DNA of 64,000 nucleotides, taken from assembly GCF_900747795.2 (NCBI RefSeq), contig NC_041401.2, positions 1,208,823 to 1,272,822 of the forward strand, read 5' to 3'. The position numbers and the translations under genes are program-made. Position 1 is the stretch's first letter. Each line of letters begins with the position of its first letter. Origin of the DNA: Erpetoichthys calabaricus. Taxonomy: Eukaryota > Chordata > Cladistia > Polypteriformes > Polypteridae. The notes beneath the pieces are model-generated. The model had not been told where the DNA came from. It worked only from the letters and a program-made list of their open reading frames with translations, and ran no database searches. Positions 44,860 to 57,242 of the stretch are shown here, one piece after another.

Positions 44860-47465
44860 AGGACCGGGAGCTGAGCTGAGCCACGGACCGGGACACTTGG
44901 GGGCCACAGCGCCGAGTGGATAAAATCAAAACGAAGACCACGAAAGGCTGCCGACAGACATGGCTCAGGGATCAACGGGTTAAGCGCCAACACGAAGAAG
45001 AATAAAGAACTAAAAAGACAAAGACGCGCAGAGGAGAACAATAGAAATACAAAATACATTTGCAAACCTTTACGCTGGTATGGGGCCGCTTTGGCATTAA
45101 GGTTTACTGAGGGTAGACTGGGGGGCAAAATGGCCAATTTGTCCATTTCTCATGAAATGTCCCACACAATAAAGTGGGCGGGAAGTGAAGGGGTCTCGAG
45201 AGGAACCCACCGCATGTGTTCAGATTGAGCTGCGGTCTCAAGCACTAAGGGGACATCTTCTGGGGTCACAAGGGAGCATTGTCACTACATGTGTCACCTT
45301 CTCCTGTGACCCCACTTCCTCACCTGTCCAAGAAGCCCCACCCCTTATAAGAAAGTGGCCAATTGGTTTGAAGCTGCATTTCTTCCAAGGACCCCTTTTT
45401 GTTTCACAGCAGGGCCACTGATTGATGTCCTGTTTTGTGCTTCTTTTATTTTTCATTTCTCTTTGCTTTTTAGAAGATGGGGATCAGCAGGGTGGTCCCC
45501 CACCTCATTGTGTTGTCTCCCATCATTTTATTACAGCATGTATATAAGTAGGCACAAAAATGACAAAGGCACATGTGGACCCCCAGAGTCACTTCTGCCA
45601 GTCCCTGTATTTGTCCGTTTCCTCCACTGTCTCAGTGTCCTCTCCTACTTTGTTGGGGGGGCTCTGGATGGTGTGGTGAAGCTGAAGCCCCTCGGTGCCG
45701 TGTATTTGGGGCTCGACTGCTGCTTGTCCTCCTCTTCTCCTGTGTTGTCTCGCTCACACAAGCCCTCCTGCCTGGCTCTCCACATTTGATGGTTTCAACT
45801 GCCAGGCTGTGGCGGCTCAATCTGTGTGTCCTTGGGGATTTTTATGATGACCAGGTGCCACTGCAGGGTGGTATAGCATCCCAGTTTGTCACCACCAAGT
45901 GATGAAATGACTTTTGTTTCTGATGCCCGTGTCTGCTGTCCTTCCGTGTCATTGGTGGAGTTCAGGGCTCTGCAGGTCTGTGCCAGGTTGGCAATGGCAC
46001 CTGCTTTCATATTTGACTCATGGTGCTTCTTTTGCAGGTGGTCCCAGTATTTTAGGGGTCTCTTTTGTATTGTAGGTAGCAGTGAAAGGTTCCCTCTTCA
46101 GCTCTGTAAAGGCTGATGGTATTTGCAGTCCCTTACGGTTCATGCAGCGTTCTTAGGCTCTGATTGTGGTCTTGTTGCTGTTGCTTATTGGATTTGAGTG
46201 TCGTTTTGCTGCGGATCGCCTTTAAGGCAAATCCTTTTTGCTTTCCTTGTTGATAGTTTTTTAGTATTTTGTTATTTCTGCATTTTTGTTAATAAATCCT
46301 CTTTTAGAAAGATCCTGGTGGTACTTGTCTCTGTACATGGTCCCCCCAACTTGTAAGACACATTTTGAGATTTCTGAGGCTTTGAAAGCCTGTTCTCCAA
46401 TGTGAGGCCTTGACAGGCCTGGAGCCTCCCAGTTTCCTAGGGTCAGGCTCCCCTGGGGTGAGAGCTACTTTGGGGCAGGTCAGTTAGGACTCCAGCCTGT
46501 ATTTTGTGGGTCTTTTTTTGAAGGCCTTACCTTTTTATAATTTCCCAAGGAGACGTTTAGATACATACAGCCACAGAAATAAGAAACAGAATACAGACCC
46601 CCAGGACAAAGAAAACAATCGAGTGCTAAACAAACAAATAAATTAATTAATAAATATATAATGGTGTCTTTTGTAGAAGTAGCATAATGAACTTAAAGAT
46701 TATAAGCATTTAGTCCGATACATCAGGAGGAAGAATTGAATTGCCTGATTGTAGAGGGCACAAAAGACCCCCAGAGGCAGATTGACTTGGTAGACCACCA
46801 GTTTAAGCCCTCAAAACCAAGTGGTGGGGGCCCACCATATCTGTATTTGGTTTCTTTTCTCTTGTGACTTTAATATGCACAAACTGCCCCTGGAATTGTG
46901 TAGTTGCACAGGAAGCTGCCGTGTGCTCACAAGTTTACACCGCACAACACTGTAATGTGGAATACCGGAGACATTTTAGTCTGAAATTAGCTGAGCTTGC
47001 CATCTGAGACGCATTGAAGTCAAAGTAATCAGCGCAGACGTGAGCCTTAATGTCCTCAGTGCACCATACGATGCACCTGTCCTTGTTATATGCCATTTGG
47101 TATGGGATTCGTAAAGGCAGTGCTGATGTTTGTGATGTGCCATCTGTTGGAATTACAAAGACATAGCATCTGGACAGACACACAGGCGCTTCTCCTTTTA
47201 TTAAGTTGGACAAAGCACCATATGTGGGTGGGTCAGGGGGCTCAGTCTGTAGTGTGGATAACAAAGCAAATCTGATACTTTTTCATGGTTTCTGTTCAAA
47301 ATATAAACTTCATGTTAGTCACAAGTAACATAAGTGGGTTATTAAGGCTACTCCGTCTGCAGGTCTCAGAATGGCATTAGGACTTTTTCAAATGATTCAT
47401 TCAAGGACTTGATTTTAACAACAGTGTGCTTGCAGGTAGACTGACAGACGTGTCACTGGTCCTTT
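44860..47465. other. Intergenic or intron, nothing recognised
   Basis: No coding exon, SINE or transposon motif that I can name. AT-rich with several short open frames that have no recognisable content. Confidence 0.45.
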
Positions 47466-47471
47466 TGACAA

Positions 47472-47521
<50 letters not shown>

Positions 47522-47552
47522 GATACTTTATTAATCCCAAAGGGAAATTCAC
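47472..47552 (-). repeat. (GATA)n tract with LINE 3' tail word
   Basis: agatagatagat runs from 47474 to 47521, followed by tgatactttattaatcccaa agggaaattcac. That is the reverse complement of the 3' end common to a fish LINE group, whose tails extend as (atct)n. A plus-oriented copy of the same tail is at 50,845-50,900. Confidence 0.75.
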
Positions 47553-48145
47553 AGATAAGGAGGTGCCATCCATCACAGGGCCACCAGAGGGCGCCACACA
47601 CCATTTAAGAACTAAAAAGTCTGAATTAGCGTCCGCCGCACGAACTTGGGGGGTTTGTGAGAAACGTAAAGACTTACATCATGAGACAGAAGAGTCAAAT
47701 GGGGGCTTCTGTCTACATGTTTCAAGTCTAAATATTGTTGATTGTAATTGAACTTTGTCATTTTCACCTTCTGATGGAGGTCCACAGAGGTCTCGTAAAA
47801 GATCAAAAATCCAAAATAACCTCTGATTCCTAATCAGTGAGCTTGTAATAGTCTGAAACGATCCCCCATAGGTTTGAAATGTGTCACTTTGAACCTCCTC
47901 GGAGTGGCCCTTAGAGGGATCGGACCACCGGTACAGAATCAGATCTCATAAACAGCATCATATTGGTGATCAGCAACCTCGAAACGGCAGCAGACGACAC
48001 TCCACACGTCTACATTAGTGAACCCCATTACTCAACGTTTTATGAACTTTGACCCCACGTATCCCATTAGGGGGTCACTCGATGTCCACAACTCCAAATC
48101 CTTTTGATCATTTTTGCTGAAGACCAGGGCCTTCTTACCAGCATC

Positions 48146-48235
48146 ATAATAATAATAATACATTTTATTTATATAGCGCCTTTCCCACACTCAAGGCGCT
48201 TTACAGAGTTTAAGAAAGAATGGCAGGGTATACAG
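48146..48235 (-). repeat. L2 3' tail fragment
   Basis: (ataat)n leads into cattttatttatatagcgcc, tttcccacactcaaggcgct and ttacagagtttaag, the terminal region of fish L2 elements, orphaned from its body. Confidence 0.65.
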
Positions 48236-48330
48236 TATATAGCATTGTACCAAACCAAATAAATAAATGAAGAAGAGTAAGATAGTGAATTGAGAGAAAA
48301 GCCTAACAGACAACGTAATTGATGGTCTCG

Positions 48331-48366
48331 CACACACACACACACACACACATACACACACACACA
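48331..48366. repeat. (CA)n microsatellite
   Basis: acacacac run interrupted once by cata. Another (ca)n is at 48730-48750 and a poly-G run at 48879-48892. Confidence 0.85.
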
Positions 48367-49192
48367 GAGGTTACATGAGCATCTTGACATGGAGGTAAAC
48401 TGAGAGAAGGGTAATAAATAATCATAGGACCCCCCGGGCAAAGTGGTGCACTGGGCCCCTGACTTGACAGCATAACAGAAACACACATTGGCATCAGAAA
48501 CATCGTGGACCCCTGGCCAGTGCCCATTGTGCCCAATCATCAAGACAGTCCTGCTGAAGACCTCCACTGGTTTGGTTTTTATCATAAGGGCGTCATTTCC
48601 TACAGAAAAGTAACGTCTACAAATGGCCTAAAAAGGGGGGCTTTTCAGGTCTAGAGGGTCAAAATAAGGGGGCCGACTTATATAACTGGACAACGGTGTA
48701 AGTCAGGAGCAGGGGCATCACTAATGTCAGCACACACACACACACACACACTCTGTGATACAGCAGATGTGGCTGCAGGGGGGGCCGGGGGTCTCATTGG
48801 GTCGACAAGTTCCCCCCTTGGAGTTATCGCATTGTGAGAATGCCATCAACGGCTTGTGAACATGTGCAATGGACAGGTGGGGGGGGGGGGGGCTCTCACT
48901 GATCAGGGGCTAAAGCCCTAGAAGCCCCCCACCAATAACACAAACTGAACGTTTCCCGTTCCTCCAGAGTCTGAAGAAGTTTATTGTAAAATGTGAAACG
49001 CTGCCCACCTTCTAAGCATCTTTGATTTGGTTTTGTTTGCCATAATTTTGAATTTTGGAATAATGTTGAAATAACTCGACATTTATTTTCATTTTTTTAT
49101 TGATAACAACGAATTCTGATGTGATTTGCATAAATTATTATACCAAAAAACGCCAGTTTCTCTAGAGATTACATCTCTTTGCTTTAATGTTA

Positions 49193-49497
49193 GGGTGGCA
49201 CGGTGGCGCAGTGGCTAGTGCTGCTGCCTCGCAGTTAGGAGACCCGTCTGGGTGTTCGCTTCCCAGGTCCTCCCTGCGTGGAGTCTGCATGTTCTCCCCG
49301 TGTCTGCGTGGGTTTCCTCCCACAGTCCAAAGACATGCAGGTTAGGGGCACTGGCCATCCTAAATTGTCCCTGGTGTGTGTATGCCCTGTGGTGGGATGG
49401 CACCCTGCCCGGGGTTTGTTTCCTGCCTTGCGCCCTGGGATTGGCTCCAGCAGAACCCCGTGACCCTGTAGTTAGGATATAGCGGGATGGATGGATG
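49193..49497 (+). mobile_element. Nearly full-length tRNA-derived SINE
   Basis: It begins gggtggcacggtggcgcagt (A-box region), has a weakened B-box region near 49252 (gggtgttcgcttccc), then the body gcatgttctccccgtgtctg and cacagtccaaagacatgcag. It ends ctatag-type gatatagcgggatggatgga. Other fragments of this family in the window are at 9.48, 13.45, 32.7, 51.75 and 59.08 kb. The flanks are AT-rich. Confidence 0.8.
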
Positions 49498-49900
49498 ATT
49501 TTATGTTAGAAAACAAACAAGACGGCCTTTTAGTTAACGTTCTTTATAATTTAAGTACAACTGTATAAGTAAATGTAAGCATGTAAACAACTCCTCCTTT
49601 CTCAATTTTTATAAATGACTTGAATTATTTTTCTGAACAAAACGACAGTTGAGAACTCGATACATTTAATACATTTATTGGCTTTTTCAGATTTTTTACC
49701 CGAATATAATTGATTGTATTTTATCAGTTTGTAGTTACGTATCTTTACTTCTTATTCTTACGGTTTATGTAAGTTACGCCTGTTTTTAATTCTAATGATT
49801 AAAATTGTTAATTATATTGTGACATGTGCTTCATCGGTTGTATGCTGTAAGTCAATAAAGAAATTAATAATAAAAAAATAAGTGCACAAGCCACACTCGT
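49498..49900. other. AT-rich spacer, nothing recognised
   Basis: Low-complexity AT-rich DNA before the CpG block. Confidence 0.5.
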
Positions 49901-50135
49901 GTCATTTTGCGAACTTTGACGGAAACTGCCGAAGACGGTCCGATCGCAAACCAATAGGAAACACGTTCGTCACGCGGGGCACGCCTCCTTCCGGCAGCAA
50001 GCGCGGCGCGTTCCGGTCATGTGACTGTGTGTCATGGCGGCGCAGAGGGAGACGCGTGAAAGCGAAGCGGCGCTCTGAAGGTTAGAAGTCCCGCCGTGTC
50101 TTGTCGTGTTTGCACGTCAGGTACGTGTCGCCTGG
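49900..50135 (+). promoter_or_regulatory. CpG-rich promoter-like block with candidate 5' exon
   Basis: An abrupt change from AT-rich DNA to CG-rich DNA. CCAAT at 49951, two ttccgg ETS-type words (about 49989 and 50011), catgtgac E-box, and gtcatggcggcgc, a YY1-like initiator at 50033. Plus-strand donor-like sites follow (tgaag|gttaga near 50079; cgtcag|gtacgt near 50119). It looks like the start of a housekeeping gene reading right. The gene body is not recognised; a non-coding first exon (for example of FASTKD2) is possible. Confidence 0.45.
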
Positions 50136-50621
50136 GATCCTCCGGTGCTTTCATTGGCTGTTTTCCTGAAGCGTTGGTGCGCTCACGGGCTCTTTCTTTA
50201 ACGGATCCTGGCTGGCGGGATAGGGGGTTCAGAAATGTAATGTTTCTAATGGAGGAATTAAAGGACTTCACAAAGGCAGAATTCTGTTTGGAAGGATGTG
50301 TGATCTGTGCGGCTGGTAAGGGGCCCACATGAACGGCTTCACCTCGCACGTCCTCGTAGATTTCGAGTTCCTTCACCTTCCAGACGCGGTTGTGTCCGAC
50401 AGAATTCGCGGCATCGGATTATTAGGGGTCGAGCGCAGGCATTTTAAACATTTGTGTCTTTAAATTTAGCCTCCTAATAACACACATCAGCGCACTCTGT
50501 ACACGTGGCGATGAAGACCCAATAAAAGTATAGCGGGGGTCTGCAAACGTGTGACCCCAAAGGTCAGTAATAAACTCAACAGTTCTTCGAGGGCCAGACA
50601 TCTTGAGGGTCTCAGACCGTT

Positions 50622-50671
<50 letters not shown>

Positions 50672-50692
50672 TCTGTCTGTCTGTCTGTCTGT
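50622..50692. repeat. (GT)n then (CTGT)n microsatellite
   Basis: About 24 gt units followed by ctgtctgtctgtctgt. Confidence 0.95.
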
Positions 50693-50844
50693 GCTTCTCA
50701 GCAGGTGAGCGGCCAGTGGCTGGGGGTTCATTTGGACTGTGCAGTCCGTAGATGACCATCAGAGAGGCCGGATGGCCCCCGTGACTGTGACATTTGTGTC
50801 TTTAAATTCAGTCACATAGTAACACAAATCACATCAATTCACAT

Positions 50845-50900
50845 CATGTGAATTTCCCCTTGGGATTAGTAAAGTATCTATCTATCTATCTATCTATCTA
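50845..50900 (+). repeat. LINE 3' tail with (ATCT)n
   Basis: gtgaatttccccttgggatt agtaaagtatctatctat. It is the plus-oriented form of the tail at 47.5 kb. The surrounding 50,560-50,780 and 50,940-51,100 segments are a direct duplication (gtgaccccaaaggtcagtaa, ccagacatcttgagggtctc, agatgaccatcagagaggc). Confidence 0.7.
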
Positions 50901-50939
50901 GTGTTGATGAGGACCAAATAATATAATAAGTGGGTACAC

Positions 50940-51115
50940 AAACATGTGACCCCAAAGGTCAGTAATAAACTCAACTCCCCTTCAAGGGCCAGACATCTTG
51001 AGGGTCTCAGACTGTTGCTGAGGGGTGTGTGTGCCTCTCAGCAGGTGAGTGGCCAGTGACTGGGAGTTCATTTGGACGGCGCAGTCCACAGATGACCATC
51101 AGAGAGGCTGGTTGT
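50940..51115. repeat. Direct duplication of 50,545-50,775
   Basis: Both copies carry gtgaccccaaaggtcagtaa taaactcaac, gggccagacatcttgagggt and gatgaccatcagagaggc in order, about 390 bp apart. The left copy contains the expanded (GT)n at a place where the right copy has only tgtgtgtg. Confidence 0.8.
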
Positions 51116-52870
51116 CCGCCTCGACATTGTGGTGCTCATCCATGAGAAGGTCTGGTGTGTGAGCTTCACTACCTGTAATAAGAGCTCCACCTGTTGCTTT
51201 CAGAGTGGCCCCTTACTAAATGTAACCCGATGACATTCTTTGTATTTGAAGTTCAAAGCTCTGTTGCTTTACAAATCGACGAGCTCCAATTGAGGGGCAG
51301 ACGGTGGGTGCTGAGTGAATTGACCATCATGTCGAAATGATTTTCAAAGAGCCTAATGGCATTTATTTTTTCCTTTTTTGCTGGAGCAGGTTTCTCGAGA
51401 TGCCGGTGTGTAATTTGCTTTTTAAAATTCTGCCCAGACTGTTTTCCCTCTAATTTAACGCAGACGTATCTCAAATGCCTTGACGCCGCTCTTGAAATCA
51501 CACACGTGGTTTGGCTGAATTCTCATTAATGGCTTCAGCAGTCAGGTTGGCCACTGCCTGAAGAGCCTGAGCCACGTGATTTGTGTGGAGCTCGTATGAG
51601 ACACGAGGACCCTGATACCTCCCACCCACACAAAGACTGGCCCAATGCTCGGAGCAGGAAGCGTTCAGGTGGTCCTGGCAACCCTTGTACTTCTGTAGTT
51701 TGGGTGAGAGACTTGTGCATCGTCACATGTAGTAACACATGTGACAGTAGGTGGCAGTGTGGCGCAGAGGTTAAGGCTTTGGACCTCAAATCCCACCACT
51801 GACACTGTGTGACCCTCCAGCGAGTCCAAATTAGTGAAAGTACTGTGAAGGCGAGATCGGAGTGAAACAAACTAAATGACAAAACGTGCTGAGCTCTTTG
51901 TGAAGACACGAGTGTTGTTGGGAGTGATGGCTGAGGCACAAAGGAACGCATCCAGCAAAGGGGTTGGAGTGGTGGGGATCGGCTAGAGAGCAGCAGTAAC
52001 AGGAGGCGATGCCCACGAAGCACCAGGAAGCAGGATTGGTGAAAGCAGAGGGGTGGCATGTGGCTGGCTGGTGTGGTGGAGTGAAGGAAATGGGGTATGG
52101 AGAAGGGCGTGGAGGGGAGAGCAGTTGTGTTGGGCAACTGGAGCTGTGACGAGGTGGTCCCTCTACAGATAGGTACTGATCTGATGAGCTGCAGGGTGGT
52201 CCAGCGATGCTGAGTTATCTTCTGAGGTACCTGCACCCAGGTGGAATGTCCTTGAGAGTGGTGGTTGTAGTTCAGGTGTCTGGGAGTGGACCTTTGGTGC
52301 CAGAGTGGTCTTTGATTTGAAGAACTTGAGGAGGGCCGAGTCAGCTGGTTGTGGAATTGCTGCCTTTACCTGATCGTACGTAAGAAGCACCGACAGGCTG
52401 TGTGAGTGCAGTGCAAGGCGTTTCCTCGGCCATAGGGTGGGTGCTGATTTCTCAAACAGTAAGGGGTGCTGAGGCTGACTGGAGCACCAGATGTCCCGTC
52501 AAGACCACACGAGGTGAGTCATTCTGTTGGGGGGCCACCTACTGAGATTAAAGCAAGAGGAAATGCCTCCGCCTTCAGGCGTAGTTTAGCCCGTTTGTTC
52601 TTGATGACCCCATTGTCCCTTGTGTACACAGCCTGGGTCGCTGTCATGTTTATAGCTCTCACGGGGTCACGTGATGCCAAGTGGACGATGGTCATGTGTT
52701 GTACCAGCACTAGAAAAGTCTTCTTATAAGGGGGTGCCACAAGCAAATCCTCAACCACGCTAATCTGCGTGGAGGCACCTTAATGTGTCCAACTTCATGT
52801 TTATGGGTCGTCGGATGAGCAGGACGTGGTGAGATGATTGAAGGGTTCACATCAATGGCCGACACATTGG
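51116..52870. other. Intergenic, no recognised gene; SINE head at 51,750
   Basis: A SINE-like head (ggtggcagtgtggcgcagag then gttaaggctttgg) lies at 51750-51835. The long minus-strand open frame 52236-51535 overlaps it and has no recognisable protein. Confidence 0.45.
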
Positions 52871-52879
52871 CACAAATCT

Positions 52880-53480
52880 CGTTTTCTAGTATACAAGGGG
52901 GCTCCACCCCCTGCTCGCTTCGCTCGCCTACCCCTGGCGTTGGGTATCCTGAAATACATTAGTCGAGCTCGTTCGTTTTGAACCCGTGCCTGCTTTGCTT
53001 CCGCAGTTTCAGTCGCGCGTTGTAGGCGCCTGTGTTCATTGATCTTATCTAGGTGGGCTCGTGTTTGTATCGTTGAGCTGTATTGTGTTTGAATTTGGTG
53101 TAAAGTGTTCAGCGGTTTGTACAATCCCAAGCAGCACATTATTCCTAACTTCACTCCGCAGTAGTGCCACTCACAATATGGCGGTGACACCTGCGCCTTC
53201 CGTACTATCTTTGTGGACCTGTGGGGCCTCCGTAGCCTCTCACGTTTGACTCTGGGGTGCAGTGCAGAATCCTCTGTTGTGTGTGGCTGTGTCGTTAGTC
53301 GTTAGCTATGGGCGCGTTGTTGCTTCATTTCTCATTCACGTTAGTTGAGCTCTTTCGTTCTTGGGCCATGACTTCTTTGTTCGCGGTGGATACAACTTCG
53401 CGTGTGGTTTATGAGACACTCGCCTGCGCAGTACGTCTCATGGTCCCATCGCCGTGTACCTGCGTCCATATCCGGTTTAT
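52880..53480. repeat. Unclassified repeat starting with a CTCGCTTCGCTCG word
   Basis: aagggggctccaccccctgc then tcgcttcgctcgcctacccc; the later part is CG-containing and non-coding. The complement word gggcgagcgaagcaagtatg occurs at 57,149. It may be an end of an unclassified DNA element. Confidence 0.35.
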
Positions 53481-54899
53481 TCTCGGTTAGTAATATGGAT
53501 GGTTACTCGGTCCTTGTAACGGGTGCAGCGACTTTTGCTCTGGGAGCTCCATAAGCAGACTAAAGACTACAGTTCAGTTCACAAAGCGGGTCTCTTCTTG
53601 GCGTGCCAGTAGACACCGAGAGGGCATGTGTGCTACTGGAGGGTCCTGCTATAACAGTCTGGGGAGGCCGTGAGGGGCTCCTTCCACTTCCACAATCCGT
53701 GTGCTTTTATTAGATAGTGGAGCTCAGCTTTAATAGTGGAACAAGTTGCACTCGTATCACCCAGAGACCCCCATTCCTGTCCTCCTGCAGTGGCTGTTAA
53801 GACGGGCGCCCAGCAAGTGTACAAGAGAAGGCAGCTGAACTGAGACCGAGGGCCACTGCATATGTCACCTGCCTGAGCCCACTATGTCCAGTGATCCAGC
53901 AGCTCTGGTTATTCACTCGTTTTTTTTGGCTTGCTGGTTGATTCCCTTGCACTAAATTTAGGAGATCTTGGAATGCGTCCCCCCCAGCCGTCTCCGCTTG
54001 GTGCAGGACTTGGTCCTCCACCTTCAGGACTTGAGCCTTTAATTCTACTCATCCTTTCACTCGCTGGGGGATTTGAGCCCCCTCGTCTCATTTCCATTTT
54101 TGTAAAACCTCGTCTGGGCCGGACCCTTAGCTCTTGGCTGTGATTGGCTGTGACACGACCCCGTAATAAATTGTGCCTGACTCGGCCAATCGCCTTTCTG
54201 ACTTTCACCGTAGTGACTCTCACAAGCAGCCAGGCCTGAGCCCTCACATGCGGGATTTCACATTAAAAACAGAAGAACGAGTTAACGAGACTCGACTTTG
54301 TATTTTTTTGTGTTTCTGCTGACATTCCCATCCAAAAATTAAACTCCAGAGTGTCCCACGTAAGGTCATTCTGACTACGCTGAGGGATTTGTTGTGGGAG
54401 AATTGGCAGAATGATTCAAGCGCCATGTATTCCTGGGACATGTGGTGAAGCACAAGACATCTGCAATGAACAGACTCTCTGCTTCTGAAGGTGGGCTGGC
54501 GCTGGTGGGCTTCTATATCTATAGCAAGCATGAGAGACCTGGTGACAGGAGCTTTAGAGTGCATGTTGGTTTGTCGGTAGGATTTGCAGAGACCTCGGAG
54601 CATAACGTACTCTTAGGACGAGTAACGAGACGTGGCAGTGAGGGTAGTGGTCATGGCACCACCTGAGGTCCTCCGTGTTACATGTGAAACTCAAACCAAC
54701 ATTCAGACGTGGCTGAGGGTGGACATAAGTGCTGGCTGGTCACCCCGTCATTGACGTCTGCAGATGTGAAGTTGAGATGAAGGATTGCTTTTTATCTTTA
54801 GGACATGTGACCTGATGGCGTCGGGCAGCAGCAGGACCTGAGAATGGAGTCCTGTCTGAGAGGAGACCCTCTGCTTTCTGCGGTCCTCGCCTGCTAAAC
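53481..54899. other. Intergenic, nothing recognised
   Basis: No splice-bounded coding sequence or named repeat. Confidence 0.45.
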
Positions 54900-54919
54900 A
54901 GGTCTGTCCGATCAGCCTG

Positions 54920-56100
54920 TCCTCACCTTGTTCTTTTACTGCTCCATTTTGTAATTCGATTTCTTCTCTTTTTTTGTTGCTGACATTAAGATTTCCAAAC
55001 CTGGCCAGCAGAAGACAAGTAGAGACGGGCTTGGCACGAGATTTGTGAAAGGGTGACGTCCTGGTAGGGTGGACTCGGCTAAATAAATAAAAAGCTGAGC
55101 CGCTGTGTTGTCCCTTTTTGCAGATGGCTGCTGTATTGTCACTGAAAGTCAGTCACTGATTGTCCCCACATATTTCAAACTGTCGACGGTCTCCACTGCC
55201 CGCTCTTTCTTGTGGGCTATTGGGGTTTCTTCTAAAACGGATTGTTAGTTCCTTAGTGTTTGTAACGTTTAGGTGTAGAAAAGCCTCATCTCCCCAGTTA
55301 ACAAGGCCCTCTGCCACTGGGCCTGACTGGTTTCGTTTTCATTAAGGAGGCTTAAAATCACTGAGGCATCCGCCCATTTCTAATGACTTCAAATTTACTG
55401 CAGTAACTGTTTGTGTAGACAAGAAAGAGACCCCTGAGCGGACCCCCCCTGGGTGAGGTACTAACGCCTTTCATTAGACTCTGCAAGAAGGTGGGGCTGG
55501 TTGGTATTAAAGACCAGTGGGGTCCAGTAAAGACCGGGGTCTCGTGTCTGCCTTGATGCCCTGTTCATGCAACAGGTGAAGAAAAGTGACAGTGGTGTCC
55601 CCTGTCCCCCACTTACAGTAGACTGGTAGGCAAACTGAAGTGCACCGAATTAGCCTGGAGTTTTCTTGGTCAGCGTCCTCTTCCTACATTTTTGAAATGA
55701 TTTCGTAACCCGTCATATCAGAGGTACCAGTCTGAAGTCTTTCAGGATTTTTAGCTCCTGGAATTCCTGTCACCTGTGTCTGCAACTTTGGGACCTTCTG
55801 CTGTTCTAATGATGACCTAAAAGTCAAAAAACGGAGCTGAGCTGCACTGCTCGACATGTCAAAAGCCTTCCACTAAGGTGTTGTGGTCCAGGACTTGTTT
55901 GTTTTTAATTTTCTAAAAATGTCATCAACATCCTTTTGAGCAAGAAATATCCCCTCATTATCAGAGACCATATGCCGCAAGCTCTGCAGTCGCTCTGTCG
56001 AGCCAAACTGCACAGATCTCACGTCGTGTTTATTAAAACCGTTGGCTGAATGGGAGACGCAGCTCAAACCACAAACCCTTCTGCTGTGGTGTGAAGGTTT
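54920..56100 (-). mobile_element. Decayed LINE reverse-transcriptase relic
   Basis: In minus-strand order the pieces are QKDVDDIFRKLKTNKS (like the RT 'L..LK..KA.GPD' block), then KVPKLQTQVTGIPGAKNPE, then TNTKELTIRFRRNPN (like 'KTKELVVDFRK') and SDNTAAICKKGQ (like 'NT..V.KKAQQRL'). The order and spacing fit the second half of a fish non-LTR reverse transcriptase. Stops and frame changes are frequent, so the copy is old. Clade not determined. Confidence 0.65.
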
Positions 56101-56780
56101 CAGTGCCTGAGTGCACGGACCTCACATCTTGTGTGGACGGCTTCTGCTCAGGTGTGTTATCGTGGTATCTCCCTCTGCTTACCCTTCACCTAGGGGTGAG
56201 TGTACTTGTCTAGTATGTTACCGGGTTGGTCTACAGTCACACCTTAAGAGTAACACACACATGCATACAGTAGCTATACACACACACACACAGAGACCCT
56301 CACTACAACAGTGCCCCATGAATGACACACAGCTGGTTAACCTCCAGCACTTTAAACCACACAAGTGCCTTAGGAATAACACAGCCTGTCACTCTCTCAG
56401 CACTTCAACATGTGATGTTTTAATGATATCTCGGACCTAAATATTACTTTGGCTCTCCGAGAATACATTTAAACATACAAAGGCGCAGCATCCTTGATTA
56501 TCGGCCATTTATCAGCCAAGAATGCCTTACTTGATGTCCTGTTCCCTACTATTGAGTGGAGCTCTCACCCTCAGCCTTAATAAACCTCGCAGCACAAAGT
56601 GTATGGCAAACCTGCGGCTGCTCCAGGTGCTCAAAGAAATCGATCTTATTACTTGAATCACTCTAGACATGAAGACGAAACGTAGAAAGTGAAAAGCAGC
56701 GTGGTATTTATTACAGGAATAATAATAATAATAATAGTAGCAGTAGAACAAAGAATAATAGAAACTAGGACTGATAGTAA
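56101..56780. other. Intergenic, microsatellites only
   Basis: (ca)n at 56278-56292 and (aat)n at 56718-56737. Nothing else recognised. Confidence 0.5.
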
Positions 56781-56786
56781 AGTCTG

Positions 56787-56822
56787 GATAGATAGATATA
56801 TATATATATATATATATGTATA
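56787..56822. repeat. (TA)n microsatellite
   Basis: gatagatatatatatatata run. Confidence 0.9.
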
Positions 56823-56857
56823 TAATGTATTATATAAAAAAGTTTTGGGTCGAGATG

Positions 56858-57165
56858 TGATCATCTCGGAGAGACACTTTGAAGTCCCACGAGACTTCTT
56901 GCACCTCACGCCCTACTTACAATTTTTCAGAGACACTTAAATGTCCCACGAGACAAGGAAATGAGACAAAAGGACAGCTGCTGTACAGGCTTTTAAATGA
57001 TCGACACGCAGCGCAACATGCACATCACGCAGCTAGCAGCTGATCTGTCTTTAGTGTGCGTTCAGCCCCCCCCCCCTTCACAACACGAGTGGCAGAGACG
57101 CAAAGAGGCTAGCGTGAAGTGCACCCCCGGGAGTGGTGGTTGTGAGGTGGGCGAGCGAAGCAAGT
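56858..57165. repeat. Unclassified repeat with a twice-used GTCCCACGAGAC word
   Basis: agacactttgaagtcccacg agac at 56871 and agacacttaaatgtcccacg agac at 56930. It ends in gggcgagcgaagcaagtatg at 57149, the complement of the word opening the 52.88-kb block. Non-coding and of unknown family. Confidence 0.35.
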
Positions 57166-57169
57166 ATGT

Positions 57170-57176
57170 ATATATA

Positions 57177-57240
<64 letters not shown>
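57170..57240. repeat. (TG)n(TA)n(CA)n microsatellite at the Tc1 junction
   Basis: tgtgtg, then tatata, then cacacaca abutting the left end of the Tc1-like element; the TA target site on this side is probably absorbed in it. Confidence 0.9.

Positions 57241-57242
<2 letters not shown>

Noticed and set aside
50236-50312. Possible exon between ttcag and GTAAGG (frame ...GRMCDLCG)
   Set aside because: The acceptor lacks a pyrimidine tract and the peptide is not recognised.
51535-52236. 233-codon open frame on the minus strand
   Set aside because: No recognisable domain, Leu/Ser/Pro-rich low-complexity character, and it overlaps a SINE head; judged chance.
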